From contig JAPLSI010000043.1 of NCBI GenBank assembly GCA_026398715.1, forward strand, positions 1 through 10,705: 10,705 nt of DNA, in the 5' to 3' direction. Below the pieces are notes generated by a model. It did not search any database, had not been told where the DNA came from, and worked only from the letters and a program-made list of their open reading frames with translations. The stretch is from Gammaproteobacteria bacterium. Lineage in GTDB: Bacteria; Pseudomonadota; Gammaproteobacteria; Xanthomonadales; Xanthomonadaceae. The position numbers and the translations under genes are program-made. Each line of letters starts with the position of its first letter. Positions within the stretch are counted from its first letter, which is position 1. Shown one piece after another: positions 1 through 6,736 of the stretch.

Positions 1-340
1 GGATGGCATTGAACGGCCCCGCGACGTCGGTCGCAGCAATGGTGTAGGTCTCGAGTTCCGGCGCGGCGTCGGCGTTGAGCGCGGTCCATGTCGCGGCATC
101 GAGCTCGCCGGTGACGCTGAGTCCGCGGTTGGCCTGGAAGCCATTGACCGCGCGGCGCAGGTTGGAGCCGGCGGCGCCGTCGATCTCGCCCGGCGAGAAA
201 TAGGCGCGGTCCAGCAGGACCTGGGCGCGCAGCGTCGTGTCGGCAGGCGCAGCGCTTGCCGGGGCTGGAACCGCAGCCATCACCGACGGTGCGAGGAGGA
301 TTGAAAGTGCGATGGCACTCCGTTGCATCTTGCGATTCAT
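1..340 (-). CDS. L,D-transpeptidase family protein, N-terminal part (cut by window edge)
   Basis: Read on the minus strand from the ATG at 338-340, an open frame runs without a stop to the window edge (113 codons). A Shine-Dalgarno-like AGGAAG lies about 9 bases upstream of this ATG; a second in-frame ATG at 326-328 is less likely. Residues 1-30 form a signal peptide (MNRKMQRS, hydrophobic core, ASA before the mature AP). Residues about 37-89 fit a PG_binding_1 repeat: [14 protein letters not shown], then RRAVNGFQ, then a GELDAATW turn. Many envelope L,D-transpeptidases carry this domain ahead of the YkuD catalytic domain, which forms 3-3 peptidoglycan cross-links or attaches lipoproteins in the periplasm. 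The catalytic domain lies outside the window, so the enzyme call rests on the N-terminal domain and on recalled similarity to xanthomonad proteins continuing into [12 protein letters not shown]. Another wall enzyme with the same binding domain, such as an amidase or lytic transglycosylase, is the main alternative. Confidence 0.72.
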   Translation of the reverse strand, partial: MNRKMQRSAIALSILLAPSVMAAVPAPASAAPADTTLRAQVLLDRAYFSPGEIDGAAGSNLRRAVNGFQANRGLSVTGELDAATWTALNADAAPELETYTIAATDVAGPFNAI

Positions 341-525
341 TGGTCAGCTTCCTGCTTGCCTTGGGTTGGCCGCAGGATGCACGAGCGATTCTGAATGGAC
401 GGCGCTCCACGCTGACTGTGTGGTAAACCAGCGCGTCTCGTCGCGCTATGCGAACATTGCCGATACCTGCCCCAGCGCGCGACCCGCGCTCGACTGCGCA
501 GGCACCAACGCCGGGGAAATGAAAG

Positions 526-1494
526 ATGGATTCGCGCAAGACCTGCTTGTCGCTGCTGCTCGTTGCCATCGTGTTTCCGTCGCTGGCCATCGCCACCGTC
601 ACGTTGCCGCTGCCGTGGAAGATCGGCGACTCGCATCGCTACCAGTCGGTGGTCGTGCAGGAAAAAACCCGCGCGGGAAAGATGCAGCGCATCGAGACGC
701 ACGAAGTGGATTCGATAAAGATCGTCGAAGCCGGGCCAAAGGGATTCCTGCAGGCCTGGCACACCGACTCGTCGCGGGTTGCCATCTCGGGAGATACCGA
801 AAGTTCGGATGCCGAGAAGGAAATGGTGTCGCAGCTGCAGGAGCGTTTTCGCGGCCTCGCGCTGGAGGCCGAACTCGAGCCCGACGGCGCCTACCGGCGC
901 CTGCGCAACTGGAAGGTCCTTGGCGAGGCGATGCGCGAGGTGATGTTGCCGATCATGGTGAAACAGGCCAGGGCGCGACCGGAACTGGCCAAGGCCGATG
1001 AAGCCGGGCTGCGCGAAAAATTCGTGCCGGCGCTCGAGCGCATGACCAATGAACATGCCATCTCCAACACCCTGGGCAAGAACATCGCCATCTTCAATTT
1101 CTTCACGGCCGCCTCGCTCAAGCGCGGCGAGCCGCGCGTCTACGAGGACTACCTGCCCAGCCCCTGGTCGGCCGACCTGATCCCCACCAAGGGCAGTTTC
1201 CGCCTTGCCGGCACGGACGATCGCGCAGGCACCGTCACCATCGAGTGGAAGCAGGAGATCGACCCGGTCAAGGCCGCGCCGATCATGTGGAAGATCGTCG
1301 AGTCCTTGATGGGACAGCCGGTGTCCGACAAGAACAAGCAGGCACTGCCGGAAGGCTTCATCCTGACCGACCAGGCCACGGTGGTGGTCGAGCGCAAGTC
1401 CGGCCTGCCCATCAAGCTCAGCCACCAGCGGCGCGTGGAAGCCGGAACCGCGCGCAACGTCAGCACCTGGAAGCTGGACAAGTTGCCCGACTGA
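526..1494 (+). CDS. Secreted protein of unknown function (322 aa)
   Basis: I do not recognise a named family. Residues 1-23 are a clear Sec signal peptide (MDSRKTC, hydrophobic stretch, SLAIA before TVTLP). There is no lipobox; the only early Cys (C7) lies in the n-region. The mature protein opens with PLPWKIGDSHRYQ and alternates short strand-like segments with a helical middle (about residues 105-170), then returns to strand-like segments such as GTVTIEWKQEIDP, QATVVVERKSGLPIKL and ARNVSTWKLDKLP. This suggests a beta-rich periplasmic or outer-membrane-associated protein. No catalytic motif is visible. The ATG at 526 was chosen because it begins the signal peptide and a purine-rich GGGGAAA lies about 7 bases upstream; an overlapping ATG at 519 is out of frame. 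The gene is divergent from the L,D-transpeptidase gene and seems to stand alone, since a probable promoter precedes the next gene. Confidence 0.82.
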   Translation: MDSRKTCLSLLLVAIVFPSLAIATVTLPLPWKIGDSHRYQSVVVQEKTRAGKMQRIETHEVDSIKIVEAGPKGFLQAWHTDSSRVAISGDTESSDAEKEMVSQLQERFRGLALEAELEPDGAYRRLRNWKVLGEAMREVMLPIMVKQARARPELAKADEAGLREKFVPALERMTNEHAISNTLGKNIAIFNFFTAASLKRGEPRVYEDYLPSPWSADLIPTKGSFRLAGTDDRAGTVTIEWKQEIDPVKAAPIMWKIVESLMGQPVSDKNKQALPEGFILTDQATVVVERKSGLPIKLSHQRRVEAGTARNVSTWKLDKLPD

Positions 1495-1518
1495 TCGGCC
1501 GGCCTGTTTTTTTTTGCC

Positions 1519-1527
1519 TGCTAGAAT
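1519..1527 (+). promoter_or_regulatory. Candidate extended -10 promoter for the HAD/M28 cluster
   Basis: TGCTAGAAT at 1519-1527 matches an extended -10 (TGn followed by TAGAAT, 5 of 6 to TATAAT). No good -35 hexamer lies 15-18 bases upstream, as expected for extended -10 promoters. A start of transcription near 1534 would give a leader of about 23 bases without a clear Shine-Dalgarno. A run of nine T residues (1507-1515) just upstream could help end transcription of the preceding gene or act as an AT-rich upstream element. This is a pattern match only. Confidence 0.45.
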
Positions 1528-1556
1528 TCGCCGTTCCCCCACGACGCGCGACAACC

Positions 1557-2270
1557 ATGATTGAACTGGTCGGATTCGACGGCGACGACACCCTCTGGCA
1601 CAGCGAAGGCTACTACCAGACAGTGCATGACCAATTCGAGCGCCTTGTCGGGGCTTACGTGGACCTGGCCGACGCGCGCCTGCACGAGCGCCTGCTCGAA
1701 ACCGAGAAGCGGAACATCCGCCTGTTCGGTTATGGCGCCAAGGGCATGACACTGTCCATGATCGAGACCGCGATCGAAATCACCGATGCGCGCATCAGCG
1801 CCACCGACGTGCAGGAACTGCTGCGCCTGGGCAAGGAAGTCCTGTCGCATCCGGTGGAACTGTTGCCCGGCATTCGCGAGGCCGTGGCCCAGGTGGCGCG
1901 CGATTTCCAGGTCGTGCTGATCACCAAGGGCGACCTGTTCCACCAGGAGGCCAAGGTGGCGCGATCAGGGCTGGCCGACCTGTTCCACCGCATCGAAATC
2001 GTTTCGGAAAAGGACGAGGCCACCTACCGCCGCGTGCTGGGCGAGTTTTCGCTGTCGCCCGACCGATTCGCGATGGTGGGCAATTCGCTTCGTTCCGATA
2101 TCGAGCCGGTGGTGGCCCTCGGTGGCTGGGGCGTGTACATGCCGTACCACATCACCTGGGCGCACGAGATGGAAACGGGCCTGGCCGGCGAGCATCCCCG
2201 ATATGTCGATATCGCCAGCCCCGGCGAGATCCCCGCTGCATTGTCGCTGCTGCAATCACGCAAGGGCTGA
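1557..2270 (+). CDS. HAD-superfamily phosphohydrolase
   Basis: A 237-residue cytosolic protein with the four haloacid dehalogenase motifs. Motif I is GFDGDDTLW, with nucleophile D8, acid/base D10 and T12. Motif II is LITKGD (T123). The motif III lysine is probably K152 in SEKDEATY. Motif IV is VGNSLRSD, with D181 as a magnesium ligand. The helical segment at about residues 18-95 is the C1 cap, which places it with COG1011-type phosphatases. Such enzymes hydrolyse small phosphate monoesters through an aspartyl-phosphate; the substrate cannot be read from the sequence. The ATG at 1557 was chosen because motif I must lie near the N-terminus; the open frame extends further upstream but into the preceding gene. 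No good ribosome binding site is visible. The stop is separated from the next start by only four bases, so co-transcription with the M28 peptidase gene is likely. Confidence 0.9.
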   Translation: MIELVGFDGDDTLWHSEGYYQTVHDQFERLVGAYVDLADARLHERLLETEKRNIRLFGYGAKGMTLSMIETAIEITDARISATDVQELLRLGKEVLSHPVELLPGIREAVAQVARDFQVVLITKGDLFHQEAKVARSGLADLFHRIEIVSEKDEATYRRVLGEFSLSPDRFAMVGNSLRSDIEPVVALGGWGVYMPYHITWAHEMETGLAGEHPRYVDIASPGEIPAALSLLQSRKG

Positions 2271-2274
2271 GCCG

Positions 2275-3339
2275 ATGAAACCATTGAATCGCAAGCGCAA
2301 ATGGGCGCTGCGCCTGGTGATGATGATCGCGCTGGTCGTGATTGCCCTGCCGCTTTCGAAAAAGCTCGATACCACGCCGAAGGAACTGGCTGCGCAGCGG
2401 GCCGAGTTGGCGAAGCGCGATCGAACGACGGAGCCGTCCAGCGTGGATTCCGCCAGCCTGCTGGCCGACGTGCGCACGCTGGCAGACCCGGCCATGGAGG
2501 GACGGGCCGTGGGCACGCCGGGCGGAAAGAAGGCCCGCGACTACGTGTTGCAGCGCTTCCGCGACACCGGGCTGGAGCCAGTGGGCGCAAGCTTCGAGCA
2601 TCCCTTCACTTTCACGCCTGGTCGCGGCATCCGTTTTTGGCGCGCGAAATTCTGGGAAGAACGCACGCCCGTATCGGGCGTCAACCTGGTCGGCCAGATC
2701 CGCGGCACGGTCGATCCCGATTCGGTGATCGTGGTCAGCGCCCACTACGACCACCTGGGCCTGCGTCGGGGCAAGTTGTATCCAGGCGCCGACGACAACG
2801 CCTCGGGCGTGGCGGCAATGCTGGCGGTCGCCCGGTATTTCCGGGCCAATCCACCGCGGCATACGCTGGTGTTCGTGGGCTTCGATGCCGAGGAGTCGGG
2901 ACTGAAGGGCGCCTTCGCGTTCGTCGATGATCCGCCGCTGCCCCTGCAGTCGGTGTTGCTCAACGTGAACTTCGACATGGTGTCGCGCAACGAGGACGGC
3001 GAGATCTTCGCCAGCGGCCTGCATGCCAATCCGCATCTGCGCCCGCTGCTCGACAAGGTTCGTGCCGACAGTGCCGCCACCATCCTTTACGGGCATGACA
3101 AACCCGGCTTCTACCGGGTGGACGAGGACTGGACGATGCAGTCCGACCATGGCGCTTTCCACCAGCGCGATATTCCGTTCCTGTATTTCGGCGTGGCCGA
3201 CCACGACGATTACCACAGCCCCGGCGATACCTTCGCAAACATCGAACCGCAGTTCTTCGTTTCGGTCACCGATGCGTTGATCGACGTGGTCGCCGCACTG
3301 GATGCCGCCGATGCGGCACAATTGCGCCGCAGGCCCTGA
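2275..3339 (+). CDS. M28-family zinc peptidase, membrane-anchored
   Basis: A 354-residue M28 (aminopeptidase Y/S-like) metallopeptidase. A basic start (MKPLNRKRKW) followed by a hydrophobic segment at about residues 11-28 indicates an uncleaved N-terminal anchor or signal peptide, so the catalytic domain probably faces the periplasm. All di-zinc centre residues are visible: H157 and D159 in SAHYDH, bridging D173 in GADDNASG, general base E206 and ligand E207 in DAEESG, D234 in NFDMV and H314 in DDYHSPGDT. The family removes N-terminal amino acids from peptides; some members act on modified or cyclised substrates, and the specificity here is unknown. A short linker (about 30-60) precedes the domain, which starts near DVRTLADPAMEGR. 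The start at 2275 lies four bases after the HAD stop, with AAGGG upstream. The link to the HAD gene may be only organisational. Confidence 0.93.
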   Translation: MKPLNRKRKWALRLVMMIALVVIALPLSKKLDTTPKELAAQRAELAKRDRTTEPSSVDSASLLADVRTLADPAMEGRAVGTPGGKKARDYVLQRFRDTGLEPVGASFEHPFTFTPGRGIRFWRAKFWEERTPVSGVNLVGQIRGTVDPDSVIVVSAHYDHLGLRRGKLYPGADDNASGVAAMLAVARYFRANPPRHTLVFVGFDAEESGLKGAFAFVDDPPLPLQSVLLNVNFDMVSRNEDGEIFASGLHANPHLRPLLDKVRADSAATILYGHDKPGFYRVDEDWTMQSDHGAFHQRDIPFLYFGVADHDDYHSPGDTFANIEPQFFVSVTDALIDVVAALDAADAAQLRRRP

Positions 3340-3375
3340 GCATGCGGATGCAAATTTGCGCGGGAGGCAGTTGAC

Positions 3376-3609
3376 ATGCCTTGGTGGGCCTGGGGGATCG
3401 CAGCGATAGTCGCGGGAATGGCCAGCGCCATGTTCGCCATGCTCGGCCTGTCGGCCGGCACCGCCTACGGTACCGAATACCACGTACTCAGCCCACGCCA
3501 GCGCGTGATGGCGCGCGTGCTGGGCCTGGGCTCCATGGTGGCCGCCGTTGCCTTCGGCATGCTGGCGTTGGGGCTGGCCGCATGGACGCTCGGCTTGTTG
3601 ATTGCCTGA
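3376..3609 (+). CDS. Small two-helix membrane protein (77 aa), unknown function
   Basis: A short gene supported by a strong GGGAGG ribosome binding site at 3362-3367 and by its composition. Two hydrophobic segments (about residues 6-29 and 47-75) are joined by a polar loop with TEYHVLSPRQRVMAR. The positive charges lie in this loop, so the positive-inside rule puts it in the cytoplasm with both ends outside. GxxxA/G-like small-residue patterns (AGMASAM, LGLSAG, LGLGSM) suit close helix packing. No enzyme motif is seen. It starts 36 bases after the M28 gene and ends 18 bases before the convergent tonB-like gene, so it is probably the last gene of the HAD-M28 cluster. I do not recognise a family; the intact frame with a good ribosome binding site makes it likely to be real. 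Confidence 0.75.
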   Translation: MPWWAWGIAAIVAGMASAMFAMLGLSAGTAYGTEYHVLSPRQRVMARVLGLGSMVAAVAFGMLALGLAAWTLGLLIA

Positions 3610-3627
3610 GCGTCCCGCGGTTTTCGG

Positions 3628-4275
3628 TCAGCGCTGCAGCTCGAAACTGATCGGCACCAACGCGTAGGCCTGGACGGCGCGTCCGCCCTGCATGGCCGGC
3701 ACGAAATGCCAGCGCTTCAGGACGAACTTGACTGCGGCATCGTCAAGCAGGCGCTGGCCGCTGCTGGTTTCGACATCCACGCTGACCGGCTTGCCGGTTT
3801 CGTCCACCAGGACGCGAAGCATGACCAGGCCAGTCAGTCGGCGCTGCAGTGCTTGCGCGGGGTAAGTCGGCGGCGGCGCGAGGTCGGCGCGGATCTGCGC
3901 GAAGCTGGGCGTGGCCGGCTCCACGTACGTGGTCGTCTCCACCTCCTCGGTGGTCGTGCGGTCCACGAAGATGTCGACGGGTCGCGGCTCGGTGTTTTCA
4001 ACGGCCACCTGCACCGGCGCAGGGGGCAGCGGCGTCTGGGTCGTGACGGGCCGTGGCCGCGCAGAGTCGGGTGGCGGCGGCGGTGTCCGCGGAAGGATGG
4101 GCTCGATCGGCGTGGCCACCATCGGCGTGTCCTTGACCACCTTGGGCGGCGCGACCTGCGCCGGCATCATCAGCATCATCAGCACCGCCACGTGCACCAC
4201 GATGGCCGCGCTGGTCGCGGCGATGCGCTTGGGGTCCAGGGACAGTGGGCGGGGCGGGGCGTGTGCGATCTGCAT
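3628..4275 (-). CDS. TonB-family energy transducer
   Basis: A 215-residue protein with the three-part TonB layout. A short cytoplasmic N-terminus is followed by one membrane helix at about residues 20-38 (SAAIVVHVAVLMMLMM). Next is a periplasmic linker rich in Pro, Thr and acidic residues (about 41-125, with a PPPPP run at 65-69). The C-terminal TonB domain (about 133-215) includes the YP motif (Y138-P139), ETGKPVSVDVETSSG and RWHFVPA. TonB links the ExbB/ExbD proton-motive-force motor to outer-membrane receptors. The membrane histidine (H28) is present, but the usual Ser four residues before it is Ala (A24), with Ser at 22. No exbB, exbD or TonB-dependent receptor gene is adjacent, so this may be one of several TonB paralogues, which are common in xanthomonads. 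GGAGAA about six bases upstream supports the start at 4275. I avoid the symbol tonB because the paralogue cannot be identified. Confidence 0.93.
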   Translation of the reverse strand: MQIAHAPPRPLSLDPKRIAATSAAIVVHVAVLMMLMMPAQVAPPKVVKDTPMVATPIEPILPRTPPPPPDSARPRPVTTQTPLPPAPVQVAVENTEPRPVDIFVDRTTTEEVETTTYVEPATPSFAQIRADLAPPPTYPAQALQRRLTGLVMLRVLVDETGKPVSVDVETSSGQRLLDDAAVKFVLKRWHFVPAMQGGRAVQAYALVPISFELQR

Positions 4276-4522
4276 GGCGTTCTCCGAAGGTGGGTCACAG
4301 CCTTGAACGCACCGATGCGGGCAGTGGGGTTAAGCCAGGTTGATTCCTTCCGGGCGTGGACACCCGCCTTGTGCCGCGCCCGGAGAGCGTGCTGGAATCG
4401 CCCGACGGCGACGGCCAAAGGTCGGCCCAGGCCATGCGTTACCGCCCATGACGGCTCTGAAACGCCTTAAGGGGGAATTCATGCGCTGCGTTCAGACTAG
4501 GCCCACTTCAAGGAGCAACGCC
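4276..4522. other. Divergent intergenic region between the tonB-like gene and the secreted-protein gene
   Basis: This 247-base stretch contains the 5' regions of two divergent genes. Both ribosome binding sites are clear: GGAGAA for the minus-strand gene and AAGGAG at 4510-4515 for the plus-strand gene. I found no convincing promoter hexamer pair. GGAATTC at 4474-4480 followed by TCAGA at 4492-4496 resembles extracytoplasmic sigma-factor elements, but the spacing is too short. An open frame in phase with the plus-strand gene extends back to 4340, with possible starts in between. The strong ribosome binding site and the signal peptide both favour the start at 4523. Confidence 0.5.
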
Positions 4523-5101
4523 ATGAAAATCAAGAACGCACTGCTTACCCTGGCACTGGGCCTGTCGCTTTCCGGCGCGGTCGCATCCCAGGTCATCAGC
4601 TACAACCCGCGCACCGGCGATGTCTACCTCGACACGCAACTGGGCTACATGAATGATTACGGCCGCAACGACCGCGACTACTTCGTGGACGATATGGTCA
4701 ACAGCTTCGGCGCGCCGCGCTACCTGGTGAACGACCTGCTCAACGAGCGTCGCTGGAATCCGGGCGATGTCTATTACGCGTGTGCCCTGGCCTACCAGTT
4801 GCGCCGCCCGTGCGGCGACGTGGTCAAGCAATACGACCAGAACCGCGGACAAGGCTGGGGCGTGGTTGCGCAGCGCATGGGCATCAAGCCCGGTTCGGCG
4901 GAGTTCCATGCGCTGAAGGGCCAGGTCGGCAAGTCCAGCGGCAAGTACAAGAGCCACAAGGGCAGCCCCGGTAATTCGGGCAAGAAGGACGACGGCGTCC
5001 TGCTGTACGACGGCGACAAGGACAACAAGGGCAAGGGTAATTCCGACAAGTCCAACAAGGGCAAGTCGGACAAGGGCAAGGGCAACGGCAACAAGCCCTG
5101 A
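4523..5101 (+). CDS. Secreted protein with GWGVVAQRMGIKPGS motif and Lys/Gly-rich tail (192 aa)
   Basis: The function is unknown. AAGGAG seven bases before the ATG is a near-ideal ribosome binding site. Residues 1-22 are a signal peptide (MKIKN, hydrophobic core, GAVAS). The mature part has three zones. First is a Tyr/Asp-rich segment (SYNPRTGDVYLDTQLGYMND). Second is a helical domain at about residues 52-133 with APRYLVNDLLNERRWNPGD, two cysteines (C87, C97) that could form a disulfide, and the motif GQGWGVVAQRMGIKPGS followed by EFHALK. I remember similar motifs in uncharacterised proteobacterial exported proteins. Third is a highly basic, low-complexity tail from about residue 134, made of KG, DK and NK units. 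Such tails can bind polyanions (LPS, nucleic acid) or stay disordered, but this is inference. The next gene starts ten bases downstream, so the two are probably co-transcribed. Confidence 0.85.
   Translation: MKIKNALLTLALGLSLSGAVASQVISYNPRTGDVYLDTQLGYMNDYGRNDRDYFVDDMVNSFGAPRYLVNDLLNERRWNPGDVYYACALAYQLRRPCGDVVKQYDQNRGQGWGVVAQRMGIKPGSAEFHALKGQVGKSSGKYKSHKGSPGNSGKKDDGVLLYDGDKDNKGKGNSDKSNKGKSDKGKGNGNKP
5015..5098 (+). repeat. Low-complexity coding repeat (Asp/Lys/Asn/Gly units)
   Basis: Twenty-eight consecutive codons at the end of the secreted-protein gene use almost only Asp, Lys, Asn, Gly and Ser. They are built from imperfect copies of GACAAGG, AACAAGGGC and AAGGGCAAG. The near-repeats give DKDNKGKGNSDK, then SNKGKSDKGKG, then NGNKP. 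Such a tract could change length by replication slippage; variation would alter the tail length or cause frameshifts near the stop. Confidence 0.7.
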
Positions 5102-5111
5102 GTGATGCTGC

Positions 5112-5519
5112 ATGCCTGAAACCGATCAAGCACTGGTAACCCATCGCGGCGGCTGTCATTGCCGCCGCGTTGTTTTTGAAGTGGACGCGCCGCGCGACCT
5201 GGTCGTGCAGGACTGCAATTGTTCGATGTGCCGCACCAGCGGCTTCTGGCACCTGATCGTGCCTGCCTCGCGTTTCCGCCTCCTGCGCGGCGCGGAATTC
5301 ATCACCGAATACACCTTCAACACCGGCGTGGCGAAGCATCGCTTCTGCCGCGCCTGTGGCGTGAAGAGTTTCTACATCCCTCGCTCCAATCCCGACGGCG
5401 TGGATGTCAACGCGCGCTGCCTGGACGAGGGCAGCTACGACTCCATTACGGTCGAGCCGTTCGACGGCAGCAACTGGGAGGCCAACGCCGCGTCGCTGGC
5501 GCACCTGTCCGGCATTTGA
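5112..5519 (+). CDS. GFA family protein (CENP-V/GFA zinc domain)
   Basis: A 135-residue protein that is almost entirely one GFA domain. The zinc-binding cysteines are all visible: C15 and C17 in GGCHCRRV, C35, C37 and C40 in DCNCSMCR, and C79 and C82 in FCRACGVKSFYIPRSN. The family is named after Paracoccus glutathione-dependent formaldehyde-activating enzyme (Gfa), which was proposed to speed S-hydroxymethylglutathione formation. Most bacterial members have no proven reaction, so only the fold is safe here. No glutathione-dependent formaldehyde dehydrogenase gene is nearby. The protein is cytosolic, with no signal peptide. The start at 5112 lies ten bases after the preceding stop; no strong ribosome binding site is visible, so translation may depend on the upstream gene. 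aqpZ follows after 33 bases. Confidence 0.92.
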   Translation: MPETDQALVTHRGGCHCRRVVFEVDAPRDLVVQDCNCSMCRTSGFWHLIVPASRFRLLRGAEFITEYTFNTGVAKHRFCRACGVKSFYIPRSNPDGVDVNARCLDEGSYDSITVEPFDGSNWEANAASLAHLSGI

Positions 5520-5552
5520 TACGGTTTTCCAAACAACGAAGGGGAAGGGGAG

Positions 5553-6239
5553 ATGGGCAAGAAATTGTTCGCGGAATTCCTGGGTACGTTCTGGCTGGTC
5601 TTGGGTGGTTGCGGCAGTGCGGTCCTGGCGGCAGGCGTGCCCGACGTGGGCATCGGCTATGCCGGCGTGGCATTGGCCTTCGGCCTGACGGTGGTTACCG
5701 GCGCCTATGCGCTGGGTTCGATTTCAGGCGGGCATTTCAATCCTGCGGTTTCATTCGGTTGCTGGGCGGCGGGCCGACTTCCGGCTGCGGACCTGCCCGG
5801 CTATATCGTTGCGCAGGTACTGGGCGGCATCGCTGGCGCCGGCATCCTGTACCTGATCGCTTCGGGCAACGCCGACTTCAGCACCGCCGGCGGATTCGCA
5901 TCCAACGGTTACGGCGACCATTCGCCGAACGGGTATTCGATGCAGTCGGCCTTGATCACCGAAGTCGTGCTGACCTTCATGTTCCTGATCGTCATCCTGG
6001 GTGCGACGCATCCGCGATCGCCGGCGGGCTTCGGCGGCCTGGCCATCGGCCTGGCATTGGTGCTGATCCACCTGATCAGCATTCCGGTCACCAATACGTC
6101 GGTGAATCCGGCACGCAGCACCGGCCCCGCGATTTTCGTGGGCGGCTGGGCGTTGCAGCAGCTTTGGTTGTTCTGGGTCGCGCCGATCGCGGGCGCGGTA
6201 TTGGCCGGGCTGACCTACCGTCGATTCATGGAAAAGTGA
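5553..6239 (+). CDS. aqpZ: Aquaporin Z, water channel
   Basis: A 228-residue six-helix inner-membrane channel close to Escherichia coli AqpZ from end to end (for example [19 protein letters not shown] against [19 protein letters not shown]). Both NPA boxes are present: HFNPAVS (N63-A65) and SVNPARS (N185-A187). The aromatic/arginine selectivity filter reads F43, H173, T182 and R188, as in water-selective AqpZ rather than glycerol facilitators. The cysteine matching E. coli C20 is kept. GSISGG replaces the more usual GHISGG just before the first NPA box. A very strong GGGGAAGGGGAG purine tract directly precedes the ATG. AqpZ passes water during osmotic change. The stop overlaps the next ATG by one base (TGATG), so the following gene is likely translationally coupled. 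Confidence 0.97.
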   Translation: MGKKLFAEFLGTFWLVLGGCGSAVLAAGVPDVGIGYAGVALAFGLTVVTGAYALGSISGGHFNPAVSFGCWAAGRLPAADLPGYIVAQVLGGIAGAGILYLIASGNADFSTAGGFASNGYGDHSPNGYSMQSALITEVVLTFMFLIVILGATHPRSPAGFGGLAIGLALVLIHLISIPVTNTSVNPARSTGPAIFVGGWALQQLWLFWVAPIAGAVLAGLTYRRFMEK

Positions 6240-6709
6240 TGGCGCGCCTCCGGATGACAATGATGATGGGGCTGGCGATGTTGGCGGCTGCTTGCAGCAC
6301 CCATGGCAGCGACGGCGCCAGCGATGGATCCGCCGCCGCCTTCGACGTCGCGTCGGTGCAAGGCTCGCAATGGGAGTTGGTGAGCCTGGGCGGCACGCCG
6401 GTGGTCGAGAGTGGCAACAAGCCGACCCTCACCTTCCCCGAGCCGGGCCGAATCGCGGGGTCGGCTTCCTGCAACCGCTACAGCGGTTCGGCGCAGGTCA
6501 CGCCCGAGGGCAAGCTGGTGCTTAGTGCGCCGAATGCCATCGCCGTTACGCGCATGGCTTGCGCGGAAGCCGCGTTGAACGAGCAGGAGATGCGTTTCCT
6601 GCAGTTGCTCGGCGGCGCGGGGCAGATGATGCTGGAAGGCGACCGGCTGGGCATCCAGTCCGGTGACCAGCCCGATGCACTGGTGTTCCGGCGCAAGCCG
6701 GGCGCGTGA
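6239..6709 (+). CDS. META-domain envelope protein (HslJ-like), putative lipoprotein
   Basis: A 156-residue exported protein. The N-terminus ([10 protein letters not shown], then GLAMLAAAC) looks like a lipoprotein signal with C19 as a possible lipidated Cys, although -3 is Ala rather than Leu, so ordinary Sec export is possible. After a Ser/Asp/Gly-rich linker, residues about 42-150 form one META domain: SQWELVSLGG, then GSASCNRYSGSAQV, ITVTRMAC-like text (AIAVTRMACAE) and FLQLLGGAGQMMLEGDRLGI. In E. coli HslJ and related proteins the domain is linked to heat and novobiocin tolerance; its biochemical role is unknown. The ATG at 6239 overlaps the aqpZ stop (TGATG), and GGAAAAG lies too close for a classic ribosome binding site, so reinitiation is likely. 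Later Met codons (6254 onward) are alternative starts. Confidence 0.87.
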   Translation: MARLRMTMMMGLAMLAAACSTHGSDGASDGSAAAFDVASVQGSQWELVSLGGTPVVESGNKPTLTFPEPGRIAGSASCNRYSGSAQVTPEGKLVLSAPNAIAVTRMACAEAALNEQEMRFLQLLGGAGQMMLEGDRLGIQSGDQPDALVFRRKPGA

Positions 6710-6736
6710 AACGGGATCCGGGCTTCCGATGAACTG

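Noticed and set aside
1487..1515. Intrinsic terminator with a nine-T run after the 526-1494 gene
   Set aside because: The only stem I find (CCGA/TCGG) is four pairs and ends eight bases before the T-run; GGCCGGCC cannot form a stable stem-loop by itself. The T-run is noted with the promoter instead.
337..1752. 471-codon open frame on the minus strand
   Set aside because: Antisense to the secreted-protein and HAD genes; His/Arg/Gly-rich low-quality protein with no motif.
2152..3483. 443-codon open frame on the minus strand
   Set aside because: Antisense to the M28 gene, whose full set of zinc ligands shows which strand codes.
4474..4496. Sigma-E-like promoter (GGAATTC ... TCAGA)
   Set aside because: Only 11 bases separate the elements where about 15-16 are expected, and the first element is imperfect.
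4340..4522. N-terminal extension of the Lys/Gly-tailed secreted protein
   Set aside because: The strong AAGGAG and the signal peptide both point to 4523; the extension is Arg/Pro-rich and would bury the signal peptide.
5219..6238. Long upstream extension of the META-domain frame
   Set aside because: This part overlaps the GFA and aqpZ genes in another frame. The real start is at the TGATG junction, where the signal sequence begins.
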